Source: Mobilitalea sp.
GTDB taxonomy: Bacteria > Bacillota_A > Clostridia > Lachnospirales > Lachnospiraceae
Reading direction: 5' to 3'
Length of the DNA stretch: 58,186 nucleotides
Assembly (NCBI GenBank): GCA_029974875.1
Contig: JARKQP010000003.1
Coordinates: 1 to 58,186 of the forward strand
Shown: positions 44,697 to 53,830 of the stretch, piece by piece
Numbering within the stretch: position 1 is the first letter of the stretch
Layout of the letters: each line of letters opens with the position of its first letter
The notes under the pieces: model-generated
What the model was told of the DNA's origin: nothing
What the model saw: the letters and a program-made list of their open reading frames with translations, nothing else
Database searches by the model: none
Translations under genes and position numbers: made by a program

Positions 44697-47201
44697 ATGG
44701 ATCGTACAAAATTAGCAGATTATGAAATAGCTCATATCAATAGGGTAAGGAAAGTTGCACCGGAATGCATGGTATTATTAAAATCCAATGGTGCCTTTCC
44801 ATTAAAAGAAACAGGAAAAATTGCACTTTATGGAAACGGTGCAAGACGAACATTAAAAGGCGGCAGAGGTTCCGCAGATGTAAACGTAAGATCCTATACA
44901 ACTGTAGAGCAAGGACTTATAAATGCAGGCCTTGAGATAACTACAGGATATTGGATGGATGCATATGAAATTGCATGGAAGGAAGCAAGGGTAGGATTCC
45001 GCACTTGGTTAAAGAAAAAAATTGCCAAAGAAGGCATGGATATGCTGATGGAGAATTTAAGCATTGTGATGCCGGAACCGGACTATGATATTCCACTTAT
45101 AGGAGAAGGCGATACAGCTATTTATGTATTATCCAGACTTTGCGGAGAAGGTGTAGACAGACAGAATGTTCCGGGAGATTTTCTGTTAAGTGAGACAGAG
45201 ATTCGGGATATTCTAAAGTTAGAGCAGCAGTATAGTAAATTCATGCTGGTATTAAATACCGGATGTATCGTAGACCTTTCACCAGTGGCAGATAAGGTCA
45301 GTAATATTCTCCTTCTCTCCCAGTTGGGAATGACCATTGGAGATTCCCTTGCGGATGTGCTTTTGGGAAAGGCTTATCCATCCGGAAAGCTGGCAGCAAG
45401 CTGGGCAGCAGAAAAAGACTATTGTAAGGTTGGAGAATTTGGAGACCGAGATGATACTCGTTACAAGGAAGGTATTTATGTAGGTTATCGTTATTTTGAT
45501 ACTGTGGGAAAGAAACCATTATTCCCATTCGGATATGGATTGGGCTATACGACCTTTTCTATAATGCCGAAGAAAGTACAATTAGAGAAAACTACAGTAA
45601 AAGTTTTGACAAGTGTAAAAAATACAGGCATATGCAACGGTAAAGAAGTCGTACAGCTATATGTATCTATTCCAGAAGGAAAATTAGACCAGCCGTTACA
45701 GAGCTTGGCAGCCTTTGAAAAGACAAAGGAGCTTACACCGGGAGAAGAAACAGAAGTGACGCTGTCCTTTGCGATGGAGAGTCTGGCATCCACAGACGTA
45801 CAGAAGCATGTAAAGCTATTAGAACAGGGGCGATATATTTTAAGAGTCGGAAACAGCAGCAGAAATACGATAGCTGCAGGTGTGATAGAGCTTGACGGGG
45901 ATGTGGTTACAGAGAAGATTCATTCCATTGGTGGAGAGACGGACTTTGCTGACTGGAAACCAGAGAAAGCAGTAAGAGAACGTGGGGCACAGTGTTTATC
46001 GATTGCTTCGGAGGCACTTGTACTTTGCGTATCCGCTTCGGAATTTACCTTGGCAGAATATCAAGCGCCGGAAATTGATGCAGAGGCGCTGCGTCTTGCA
46101 GAAAGTCTTTCGGATGAAGCGCTTGTTTACCTTTGTACCGGAGACTTCATCGGAGAAGGAAGCAAAAATATCATCGGAGATTCTGCTATTACGGTGGTGG
46201 GAGCAGCAGGTGAAACAACTGGAAGCTTTAAAGAGCAGGGGGTAATGAATCTGGTTATGGCAGACGGGCCTTCCGGTGTCCGTATCACCCGTCAATATGG
46301 TGTGGATGAAAAAGGTACCTTCCCTATTGAATCGAAGGAAGTCAGCCTTATGGAGATAGAAAATAAACTGGAGCTTCTTCCAGAAGCTATGGTAAAGGCA
46401 CTTGCGGCACTTCTTCCTTCGATTCAGCCGGAGGAAAGAACAGGGGAGATACAGGAGCAAAACTGTACCGCTATTCCGATTGCAACAGCCCTTGCGCAAA
46501 GCTGGAATTTGGAAGTGGCAGCAGAGTGTGCCGATATCGTAGCAGAAGAATTAGAGCATTTTGGAATTCATATTTGGCTGGCACCAGCTTTGAATATTCA
46601 AAGGCATCCGCTTTGTGGAAGAACCTTTGAGTATTATTCCGAAGATCCTCTTATCAGTGGAAGAATGGCTGCTGCCATTACGAAAGGTATTCAGAATAAA
46701 CAGGGACGCTGTGTGACCATCAAGCACTTTATATGTAACAATCAGGAAGCAAACCGCTTTAGAACCAGCAGTATGGTAAATGAGAGAACCCTGCGTGATA
46801 TCTATGCAAAAGGCTTTGAAATCGTAGTAAAGGAGTCTCAGCCATATGCATTTATGAGCTCCTATAACCTGCTCAATGGTGTACATACTTCGGAGCGATA
46901 TGATCTTTTGGAAACATTGCTTAGAGAGGAATGGGGCTATCAGGGCATAGTAATGTCCGATTTTATGTCTGGAGAGAAAACGGAATCAGATGAAATCAAT
47001 AAATATCGTAAGTTTGCTTCAGCAGACAGCATCAAAGCCGGTAACGACCTTATGATGCCAGGCGGAATCGCTCATTATAAGAATATTTTATCCGCATTAA
47101 AAGGAGAAAATCCAGAATGCAGACTGACCCGTAAAGAGGTAGAAAAATGTGCAGCCAGAAATATTATGTTAGCCTGGAAACTAACGAGAGCGGGGAAATG
47201 A
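44697..47201 (+). CDS. GH3 glycosidase, domain-permuted (paralogue)
   Basis: An 834-residue paralogue of the preceding GH3. The order is alpha/beta sandwich with E151 in CGEGVDR, FnIII-like domain (about 285-390), then TIM barrel with ADGPSGVR, CGRTFEYYSEDP, IKHFICNNQE and nucleophile D755 in VMSDFMSG. The usual Trp after the nucleophile is Phe here, which may alter the subsite. ATG 44697 follows AGGAGG; the in-frame start at 44676 lies before that site and is rejected. The gene composition is more AT-rich than the previous gene by eye. Confidence 0.9.
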   Translation: MDRTKLADYEIAHINRVRKVAPECMVLLKSNGAFPLKETGKIALYGNGARRTLKGGRGSADVNVRSYTTVEQGLINAGLEITTGYWMDAYEIAWKEARVGFRTWLKKKIAKEGMDMLMENLSIVMPEPDYDIPLIGEGDTAIYVLSRLCGEGVDRQNVPGDFLLSETEIRDILKLEQQYSKFMLVLNTGCIVDLSPVADKVSNILLLSQLGMTIGDSLADVLLGKAYPSGKLAASWAAEKDYCKVGEFGDRDDTRYKEGIYVGYRYFDTVGKKPLFPFGYGLGYTTFSIMPKKVQLEKTTVKVLTSVKNTGICNGKEVVQLYVSIPEGKLDQPLQSLAAFEKTKELTPGEETEVTLSFAMESLASTDVQKHVKLLEQGRYILRVGNSSRNTIAAGVIELDGDVVTEKIHSIGGETDFADWKPEKAVRERGAQCLSIASEALVLCVSASEFTLAEYQAPEIDAEALRLAESLSDEALVYLCTGDFIGEGSKNIIGDSAITVVGAAGETTGSFKEQGVMNLVMADGPSGVRITRQYGVDEKGTFPIESKEVSLMEIENKLELLPEAMVKALAALLPSIQPEERTGEIQEQNCTAIPIATALAQSWNLEVAAECADIVAEELEHFGIHIWLAPALNIQRHPLCGRTFEYYSEDPLISGRMAAAITKGIQNKQGRCVTIKHFICNNQEANRFRTSSMVNERTLRDIYAKGFEIVVKESQPYAFMSSYNLLNGVHTSERYDLLETLLREEWGYQGIVMSDFMSGEKTESDEINKYRKFASADSIKAGNDLMMPGGIAHYKNILSALKGENPECRLTRKEVEKCAARNIMLAWKLTRAGK

Positions 47202-47307
47202 GATGTTTCATTTGAATGAATTTGAATAAATTAGAAGAAGCGCAGGAAATGTGATTAAATTATAAAGGTACAGAGTGCTTGTACAGTGTAAAGGAGGATG
47301 ACATATA

Positions 47308-48831
47308 ATGAACGCAAATATAGAAAAAATTAAAAAATTCCCACCGGAAAATGGGGAAATTACACATGTCGAGTGGGTGGAAGGGGTAAAGGATCCTGTG
47401 CCAAATCCCATGGGAATACATTTTGTTGATGGTGGCAGCTTTTATAAAGTTACTATGAAACTGCACCCGACGACACAATCCAATATTACCGTGATGATGT
47501 ATTTGCCGGAACCGGAAGCGTGGAATGGTAAGTTCTTGGGAACCGGTAACGGAGGAGCAGCAGGAAACATTGCAGAAGGTGCTCTCATGAATGGTATTGG
47601 TCGAGGATATGCAACAGCCAATACCGACCTAGGGACAACACCGGATCCGTATGACTGTATCGGACTACCGGAGGTGTTGGTAGATTTCGGATATCGGGCG
47701 ACCCATCTGATGACGGTAGTTGGGAAACAACTGACAACTTATTTCTACGGAAAGGCTCCGAAGTATTCTTACTTTGCGGGAGGTTCCACAGGAGGACAGC
47801 AGGGTCTTTCCGAGGCTCAGAGATATCCTGACGATTATGATGGAATTCTCAGTCTCTCTCCGGCGTATGATAGAGTCAGACTACATTGCTTCTTTGTATG
47901 GAATTGGCAGCAACTTCATGGAAGAAAAGATGCTACCTTTACTCCGGAACAGGCGAAAAAATGGAAAGATAGTGTTGTTAAAGTATATGGGAAGGTATGC
48001 GGGAGCAATGATCAGGATGCTTTTCTGACATATCTAGGTGGAATTCAGGGAAATCCCATGGATAATCCAGCGCTACAGGAAGCGATCATGGAGCAATTGA
48101 CAGAAGGACAGAGGGAGGCACTACGCAACATCTATGATGGACCAAAAGACCCCGTGACAGGAGAACGTTTTATAGCACCTTTTCTTCCTGGGACGGAGAC
48201 TGAGAGCTTAAGTCTGGTTGATATGAGTAATAAGGATGTATTTGCACGCGGATTTTTTTTTCCGTTCTACTGGAAGTGGGGAAAGGAATTTGATTATATG
48301 AAATTTGATTTTCATAAAGACCTACAGGAGGCAATAGCCAGGTTGAGCCCGATATTGGATGCAACCAATCCGGATCTGAGTGCATTTAAGGCACGTGGTG
48401 GGAAGCTATTAGTAATTGGTGGCAGTATGGACGCGATTATCCCCTATACAGGCTTTTTGGATTATTATCATGAGGTGATCGCTAAGCAGGGAGGATTGGA
48501 AGCGACGAAGGAATTTTTCCGTTTTCTGTTAATGCCAGGGTTTGGACATACGGTGGGAGGATCCGGCGTACAAGAGGTTGGAATCGTTGGCGCTACAGAG
48601 GTTGTGCGAGATCCAGAGCATGACGCTATCTGTGCCCTGGAGCGGTGGATTGAGCAGGGTGTTGCACCGGAGAGGCTCTTGGGTACCCATTTTGAGTTAG
48701 GCAGTTCGGGTCTTAAATTTGATCACGCCAGACCGGCCTATACATATCCTTATGTGACGAAATTCATGGGGGGCGATCCAAAAGATCCGGAAAACTACCG
48801 CCCGGTGGAAGACGCCAAAGCATATGAATAA
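47308..48831 (+). CDS. Tannase/feruloyl-esterase-family hydrolase, disulfide cysteines absent
   Basis: A 507-residue enzyme resembling the tannase/feruloyl esterase family: FLGTGNGGAAG at about 72, nucleophile S160 in FAGGSTGGQQGLSEAQRYP, catalytic D375 in GGSMDAIIPY and H414 in PGFGHTVGG. The family usually has a Cys before the Ser and after the His (CS-D-HC), joined by a disulfide. Both positions are Gly or Thr here. No signal peptide is present, consistent with a reducing cytosol. It would release gallate, ferulate or another aromatic acid from a sugar. The AAAGGAGGATG site is strong. Confidence 0.82.
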   Translation: MNANIEKIKKFPPENGEITHVEWVEGVKDPVPNPMGIHFVDGGSFYKVTMKLHPTTQSNITVMMYLPEPEAWNGKFLGTGNGGAAGNIAEGALMNGIGRGYATANTDLGTTPDPYDCIGLPEVLVDFGYRATHLMTVVGKQLTTYFYGKAPKYSYFAGGSTGGQQGLSEAQRYPDDYDGILSLSPAYDRVRLHCFFVWNWQQLHGRKDATFTPEQAKKWKDSVVKVYGKVCGSNDQDAFLTYLGGIQGNPMDNPALQEAIMEQLTEGQREALRNIYDGPKDPVTGERFIAPFLPGTETESLSLVDMSNKDVFARGFFFPFYWKWGKEFDYMKFDFHKDLQEAIARLSPILDATNPDLSAFKARGGKLLVIGGSMDAIIPYTGFLDYYHEVIAKQGGLEATKEFFRFLLMPGFGHTVGGSGVQEVGIVGATEVVRDPEHDAICALERWIEQGVAPERLLGTHFELGSSGLKFDHARPAYTYPYVTKFMGGDPKDPENYRPVEDAKAYE

Positions 48832-48855
48832 ATGTGAGAAAAGAGATGGGACAGT

Positions 48856-48936
48856 ATGAGGCGGTGCTGCGCTGAGCCAGCCTTTGTCCAGGGCTTTACG
48901 GAACTGTTTGAAGAGATGGAGGGTAATATAGAATGA
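48856..48936 (+). pseudogene. C-terminal stump of a ceramidase-like gene
   Basis: The frame MRRCCAEPAFVQGFTELFEE continues six more codons to TGA 48934-48936. AEPAFVQGFTELFEEMEG aligns with AEPVFIKGFQECEMEILG at the end of the intact gene at 4884-6131. Everything upstream is missing. Its stop overlaps the ATG of the next gene (ATGA), and it carries that gene's GGAGGG ribosome binding site. Confidence 0.6.
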
Positions 48937-51548
48937 ATGAGAATGTCAGTGCTCTTTTCTTTAATTTTATGAAGGATGAGGCAAAAGAAGCTACAGTGAA
49001 AAGAATCCGGGAGGCAAGAAAAACTGGATTTTCAAATATCATAGCAAGCTATAAAACAAATGGGATGGAACAGGCGAAGTTTGATGAAACTTATTTTAAA
49101 GCCTTAGACCAGCTGGTGGAGGTTTGCAATGAAGAAAATATGAAATTCTATTTAGAGGATTATGCTCCTTTCCCTACGGGAAGTGCAAATGGGGCATACC
49201 AGGAAGAAGAGTATGCACATTTAAACAAGCTGTTTTTGGATGAACGGCATGTGGATGTATACGGACCACAGGCTGATGCAGTATTTCGTATTGACAGCCT
49301 GCAAAATGCTGTATATGGAAAATCAATGCACCGTTTTTCGAAGGTGGATCCATCTACTAGAAAAAGAATAGCGTTAGTGGCATGTAGAATAAAAGAAAAT
49401 CCGGAAAATGCAGCCGCTCCATTCTTAGAAGAGGATACAGCGCAGATTTTGGATGAATACGTAGAAAATGGCTTCCTAAAGTGGAATGTTCCTGAGGGAA
49501 AGTGGCGTGTTTTTGTGATTTATACTACCTATGAAACCTCTGGAAGAGCTAATTTTATGAATCTTCTAAGCAAGGCTTCGGTAGCCCTTGAAATAGAAAA
49601 GGTTCATAAGCCACTGTACGATCACCTAAAGGAAAGTGTTGGGAAGAGCTGGATTGGATTTTTCTATGATGAACCGGAGGTCGGCAATGCAGGTGGAGAT
49701 GCAGTATTTGATTTCTTTATGCTTCCAGGTAGAAGGTCTAAGTCTTTGACGGATTGCAATGTATTCTCCTGGTGCGAGGAAATGCCTGAAGAAATGGAAA
49801 AAAGAGATGCAGACTGGAGAAAGCATTTACCTGGATTATGGTATGACGGCATCTGTGAAACTTATAGGGATCTCCGCTGTGACTATATGGATGCAGTTTC
49901 TTCCCTTGTAAGGGAAAACTATAATGGACAGGTTTTTCGGTTTTGTCAGGAAAAAGGACTTCAATATATTGGACATGTGCTGGAGGATGAAAACTGTCAC
50001 ACACGTTTAGGTTGTGGTCCATCAAATTATTTTAGGCAACAGTATTATCAGGACGAAGCAGGAATTGATGTAATCGCCGGACAGATTTTGCCGGGGAAGG
50101 ATGGCTCTACCTCCTGGTATGGGGTGGTAAATTCTGACGGTGAATTTTATCACTATGGCTTGGCAAAGCTAGCATCTTCAGAAGCTCATATTAATCCCTT
50201 AAAAAGAAACCGTGCAGCTTCAGAATGCTTTGCAATGTATGGACAGCAGGGACTATCTGAACGTAAATTCCTGCTGGATCACCTTATGGTGAATGGAGTT
50301 AACCGAATACTTTTTGCAGAGATACCCTCCTATGATGCATCGAATGACTACTCAAAAGCTATTGTGGAGTATACAGATAGAGTGTGCGGACTTCTCAGAG
50401 CTTCTAAGCCGGAAATTAAGACGGCGATTCTATATCATGCAGAAAGTGAATGGAGAGAGGGAGAAAAAGCACAGAAATTCCAAAAGGCGGGAGCAGTATT
50501 TGCACGAAATCAGATTAGTTATGATATCGTTCCGTCCGATGTCTTTTCATTACCGGAAAGCTACGGCACTAAGACAGAAAAAGGGCTTTCGATTAATGGA
50601 AATGAATACAATGCTTTTATTATTCCCGCATGTAGTAAACTTCCGGCGGCTGTAATGGAATTTGTCCAAAGCTGCAGGCAGACAGGATTTCCAGTATTTT
50701 TCGTAGATAGATTGCCGGAAGGCTTCGCGCATAGATCTGAAGAAAGCACAAACATAAGATGTACAGCCCTTGCAGATCTTGCAAAAGCTGTGAAAGAAGC
50801 GATTACCCTGGATATTATCGTGGAGGCTTCTAAGAAAGAATGGATTCGCTATTCTCATGTGAAAAAGGGAGAAGAACATTACTACCTGATTCATAATGAA
50901 GCACCTCAGGGAGGTATGGATTGTCAGGTGGTTGTGGAAGCAGTGGGTGAAATCCTTGCTTGGGATCCCATGACCGATATGAAGATTAGACCGAAACAGG
51001 AGCCCATTGGTAATGGACAGGTCAGAATTTCCTTTTATTTAGGACAGTATGAAATGAAGGTGCTTTATGTTTCCGGTAAAAATGAAAATTCTGAAAACGT
51101 AATTCAGGTTACAGGCCAATGCAGCCATACCGGAGCATGGGAGGTTGAATTTCCAGATGGCCATAAGCTTCAAACCGATGCAGGCAGTCTGCCACAGCCG
51201 GAATCCTATACCGGTTATGATTTTTATGGAAAATTAATTTATAAAACCACTTTTAACGTAGGTGGTGCCCTTCCAAAATTGCTGGATTTGGGAAAGGTTT
51301 CAGATTGCTGCGAGGTGTTCTTGAACGGACAGAGTATCGGCAAGCGTGCGGCGTCCCCTTATCTGTTTGACGTACAGAATACAATCCGGAAAGGCGAAAA
51401 CGAAATTATAATAGAGGTTTATACCAGTGCCGGAAATAGGAAAAGTCAGGCAAAGGTCTTCGGCATTCCTATGGATGCATTAACGGCGGTACCTTATACC
51501 CTCGTGGAAGCAATGGGTATCAGGGGACCTGTAACATGGCTGTTTTAA
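48933..51548 (+). CDS. GH106-like glycosidase (putative alpha-L-rhamnosidase)
   Basis: An 871-residue protein. The N-terminal part resembles a (beta/alpha)8 barrel with FSNIIASYKTNG, KFYLEDYAPFPTG and WIGFFYDEPEVGN (about 240). Between them is a beta domain with VPEGKWRVFVIYTTYETSG, typical of GH106-like proteins. The middle (about 330-620) shows IGHVLEDENCHTRLGCG and a flavodoxin-like subdomain, and the C terminus (about 735-871) is a GH2-type sugar-binding sandwich (CEVFLNGQSIGKR). The family call is by general layout and is tentative. It overlaps the preceding stump by four bases. No signal peptide, unlike secreted Bacteroides GH106 enzymes. Confidence 0.5.
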   Translation: MNENVSALFFNFMKDEAKEATVKRIREARKTGFSNIIASYKTNGMEQAKFDETYFKALDQLVEVCNEENMKFYLEDYAPFPTGSANGAYQEEEYAHLNKLFLDERHVDVYGPQADAVFRIDSLQNAVYGKSMHRFSKVDPSTRKRIALVACRIKENPENAAAPFLEEDTAQILDEYVENGFLKWNVPEGKWRVFVIYTTYETSGRANFMNLLSKASVALEIEKVHKPLYDHLKESVGKSWIGFFYDEPEVGNAGGDAVFDFFMLPGRRSKSLTDCNVFSWCEEMPEEMEKRDADWRKHLPGLWYDGICETYRDLRCDYMDAVSSLVRENYNGQVFRFCQEKGLQYIGHVLEDENCHTRLGCGPSNYFRQQYYQDEAGIDVIAGQILPGKDGSTSWYGVVNSDGEFYHYGLAKLASSEAHINPLKRNRAASECFAMYGQQGLSERKFLLDHLMVNGVNRILFAEIPSYDASNDYSKAIVEYTDRVCGLLRASKPEIKTAILYHAESEWREGEKAQKFQKAGAVFARNQISYDIVPSDVFSLPESYGTKTEKGLSINGNEYNAFIIPACSKLPAAVMEFVQSCRQTGFPVFFVDRLPEGFAHRSEESTNIRCTALADLAKAVKEAITLDIIVEASKKEWIRYSHVKKGEEHYYLIHNEAPQGGMDCQVVVEAVGEILAWDPMTDMKIRPKQEPIGNGQVRISFYLGQYEMKVLYVSGKNENSENVIQVTGQCSHTGAWEVEFPDGHKLQTDAGSLPQPESYTGYDFYGKLIYKTTFNVGGALPKLLDLGKVSDCCEVFLNGQSIGKRAASPYLFDVQNTIRKGENEIIIEVYTSAGNRKSQAKVFGIPMDALTAVPYTLVEAMGIRGPVTWLF

Positions 51549-51655
51549 CCTCCCAAGTAAGTAGCGAAGCGGATTATGAGTTTCCTCTTTGACTATGGCA
51601 TAAAACTAAAAATAGAGTTACCAGGGATGAGTAAAGAAAGGAAGGATGAGTGACT

Positions 51656-52837
51656 ATGAATTTTGAAAAAGTTAGCGAATATTTAGACAGCCTCAAGGAA
51701 CAGTTTGGAGTGCGTTGTACAGACTGTATCGTACTTTTTGAACATGTTCCAGTGTACAGGCATTTGACTGGAACCATGGACTTTGAAGATACCAAGCCAC
51801 TGACAGAAGATAACCTTCATGATATATTTTCCGCTTCCAAGGTAATGACCATGGTGGCGGTCATGCAATTAGTGGAGCAGGGGAAAATCAGTTTGGATGA
51901 TGAATTATCCGGATATCTTCCAGAATTTGCGGATATGAGCGTGGCAGATGATTTCGATTTGACGGACTTTGTTTCAAACGGAAAGTTCCTATTCGGATGG
52001 CCGAGTGCAAAGGACAAAAAGTTTCCTGCCAGGAATAAGATTCTCATACATGATATGATGTCCATGACCGCCGGACTTTCTTACAATCTGGGCTCTGTGT
52101 CAACACGCCGTCTGTTACAGGATAATCCTCATGCAAGCACCAGGGAAATTGTACGTGCATGGGCAGAAAATCCCCTTCTTTACGAGCCGGGAACACGTTA
52201 TGCTTACTCCTATGCCCATGACATTTTAGGTGCTGTTATTGAAGTAGTGTCTGGAATGAAATTTAGTGAGTATATGAAGAAAAATATTTTTGAACCGCTG
52301 GGTGCCCATGATATGTATTATCAGGTTCCGGAACCGGAAAAGAACCGTCTGACTGTATTGTACGGATACGATGCAGAAAGCAGGAAGCATGTACCACAGA
52401 CGGTCAACCTGGCTCGGATCAATGACAGCTTCGAAGGCGGCGGTGGTGGTATCGCTTGTACAGTAGAAGCCTACAGTAAAGTACTGGATGCCCTTGCAAA
52501 CGGTGGCATCGGTGGGACAGGTGCACAGATCTTAAAACCGGAGTCCATTTTAGAAATGAGTAAAAATCGTTTAAATGAGCAGCAATTAAAGGATTTTCAT
52601 ATCGGTGGAAAACATGAGTATGGATATGGCCTCGGTGTGCGTACCCTAATGGATCCGTCTTTGTCAAAGAGTCCCCTTGGCGAGTTTGGGTGGGACGGTG
52701 CGGCAGGTGCATTCGCATTGATTGATCCGAAGAACCATCTGGCTGTCTTTTATGTACAGGCTGCACCTGACAGCGGACCGGCATTCTCGACGATTCATCC
52801 AACGCTTCGAGATTTGATTTATGATGCCATTAACTGA
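51656..52837 (+). CDS. Beta-lactamase-fold serine hydrolase (class C-like esterase)
   Basis: A 393-residue protein of the serine beta-lactamase/PBP4* fold. S59 and K62 in FSASKVMT form the SxxK motif, YSYAHDILG near 187 is the Tyr motif, and a late GWDGAAGAF near 350 occupies the KTG position. Such proteins near sugar genes usually act as esterases rather than antibiotic resistance enzymes. There is no signal peptide. ATG 51656 follows GGAAGGATG; the in-frame GTG 51650 is less likely. A hairpin follows the stop. Confidence 0.8.
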   Translation: MNFEKVSEYLDSLKEQFGVRCTDCIVLFEHVPVYRHLTGTMDFEDTKPLTEDNLHDIFSASKVMTMVAVMQLVEQGKISLDDELSGYLPEFADMSVADDFDLTDFVSNGKFLFGWPSAKDKKFPARNKILIHDMMSMTAGLSYNLGSVSTRRLLQDNPHASTREIVRAWAENPLLYEPGTRYAYSYAHDILGAVIEVVSGMKFSEYMKKNIFEPLGAHDMYYQVPEPEKNRLTVLYGYDAESRKHVPQTVNLARINDSFEGGGGGIACTVEAYSKVLDALANGGIGGTGAQILKPESILEMSKNRLNEQQLKDFHIGGKHEYGYGLGVRTLMDPSLSKSPLGEFGWDGAAGAFALIDPKNHLAVFYVQAAPDSGPAFSTIHPTLRDLIYDAIN

Positions 52838-52859
52838 AATAGGAAAATTTCAGATTGCC

Positions 52860-52907
52860 CAAAGTAGAAGCCGGTATTTCTTCATAGGAATACTGGCTTC
52901 TACTTTG
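52860..52907. terminator. Long hairpin between convergent genes
   Basis: CAAAGTAGAAGCCGGTATT (52860-52878) pairs with AATACTGGCTTCTACTTTG (52889-52907), 19 bp with one G-T pair. It separates the rightward serine hydrolase and the leftward AraC gene. T-runs are weak on both sides. Confidence 0.65.
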
Positions 52908-52934
52908 AACACACGGTAGGAATTTTATAACCTT

Positions 52935-53789
52935 TTACATCGCACCAGAAGAAAGCATGCTATTCCTATATTGCTTCGGTGGTATCCCGACCACCCGCTT
53001 AAACATGCTGATGAAATAATTATAATCATCAAAGCCACAGGCAGAGGCAACCTCGCTGATGTTGATATCAGGCTGGTCTGACAATAGCTTTTTTGCCTTT
53101 TTTATACGGAGGTTCCGAATATGATCCGCGATTCCAACTCCAAAATTCTCTTTCGATATATGATACAGATGGGTCCTGCTGATCTGAAAATGCTCACACA
53201 GAAGCTGGCTGTTCAAATTTTCGGACAGATGCTCTGTAATATAGGCATCAATCTGCATCGGCAGGGCTTCATTCTTCATGACTACCATCCGCTCAAGGCA
53301 GAGATAATAAGCAACGGACTCCAGGATATGGGATGCGGCAATCACAAAATCAGTGGAGGTGATAGGTCGTTCAAAGCAGGCAGACTTTAACTCTTCCATA
53401 TCAAGCTCGTACTCCCGGCAAAGTTCTTTAATATTCTCCCATCCGATTTCATGGCTTTCGTAAGGAAAGACATGTCCAAAGAAAAGATATCCGATCAAAA
53501 TATTACCCAAGCGAATCGGGGCAATTGCTTCTGTTAATCCGGCGTGGCACTGGTAAATATAAGGTGTATGCAGCTTGCTGACTCTTTTACAGGCTTCCCG
53601 GTCACAGGCCATACATTTTTTCAGTGCATTCTCATCCGTACGTACTAGATCGCAGAAGGGAGCCCGCTCCTCCGGATAAGAGGACACTTCAGTAAATTCC
53701 GAGTTAAAAACAGTAATTCGGATCTTCGTAAGAATATAAAAATCCTTTAATAGCTGATTCAACCTGTTCAGGTCAAATGAAAAAACCAT
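52935..53789 (-). CDS. PocR-AraC transcription regulator
   Basis: A 284-residue regulator. The N-terminal PocR-type sensor domain (about 1-165) has the Cys-rich CDLVRT, KKCMACDREACKR and QCHAGLTEAIAPI motifs, followed by an AraC domain (about 180-280) with FQISRTHLYHISKENFG and FDDYNYFISMFKRVVG. PocR domains bind small polyols or sugars, and the cysteine motifs suggest metal or redox sensing. It diverges from the isomerase-kinase operon and is its likely regulator; repeats in the shared intergenic region would be its binding sites (inference). The start at 53789 follows GAAGGAGGG. Confidence 0.85.
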   Translation of the reverse strand: MVFSFDLNRLNQLLKDFYILTKIRITVFNSEFTEVSSYPEERAPFCDLVRTDENALKKCMACDREACKRVSKLHTPYIYQCHAGLTEAIAPIRLGNILIGYLFFGHVFPYESHEIGWENIKELCREYELDMEELKSACFERPITSTDFVIAASHILESVAYYLCLERMVVMKNEALPMQIDAYITEHLSENLNSQLLCEHFQISRTHLYHISKENFGVGIADHIRNLRIKKAKKLLSDQPDINISEVASACGFDDYNYFISMFKRVVGIPPKQYRNSMLSSGAM

Positions 53790-53830
53790 AGCCTTTGCCC
53801 TCCTTCTTTCTATAAACTTAATACCCCGGT

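Noticed and set aside
528..48936. All stumps explained as assembly chimeras
   Set aside because: Considered, but the stump ends overlap neighbouring starts precisely and one junction has only about 8-10 bases of homology, shorter than typical assembly overlaps. Misassembly remains to be excluded with reads.
51656..52837. Antibiotic-resistance beta-lactamase
   Set aside because: SxxK is present but the protein lacks a signal peptide and lies in a sugar locus. An esterase or related cytosolic function is likelier.
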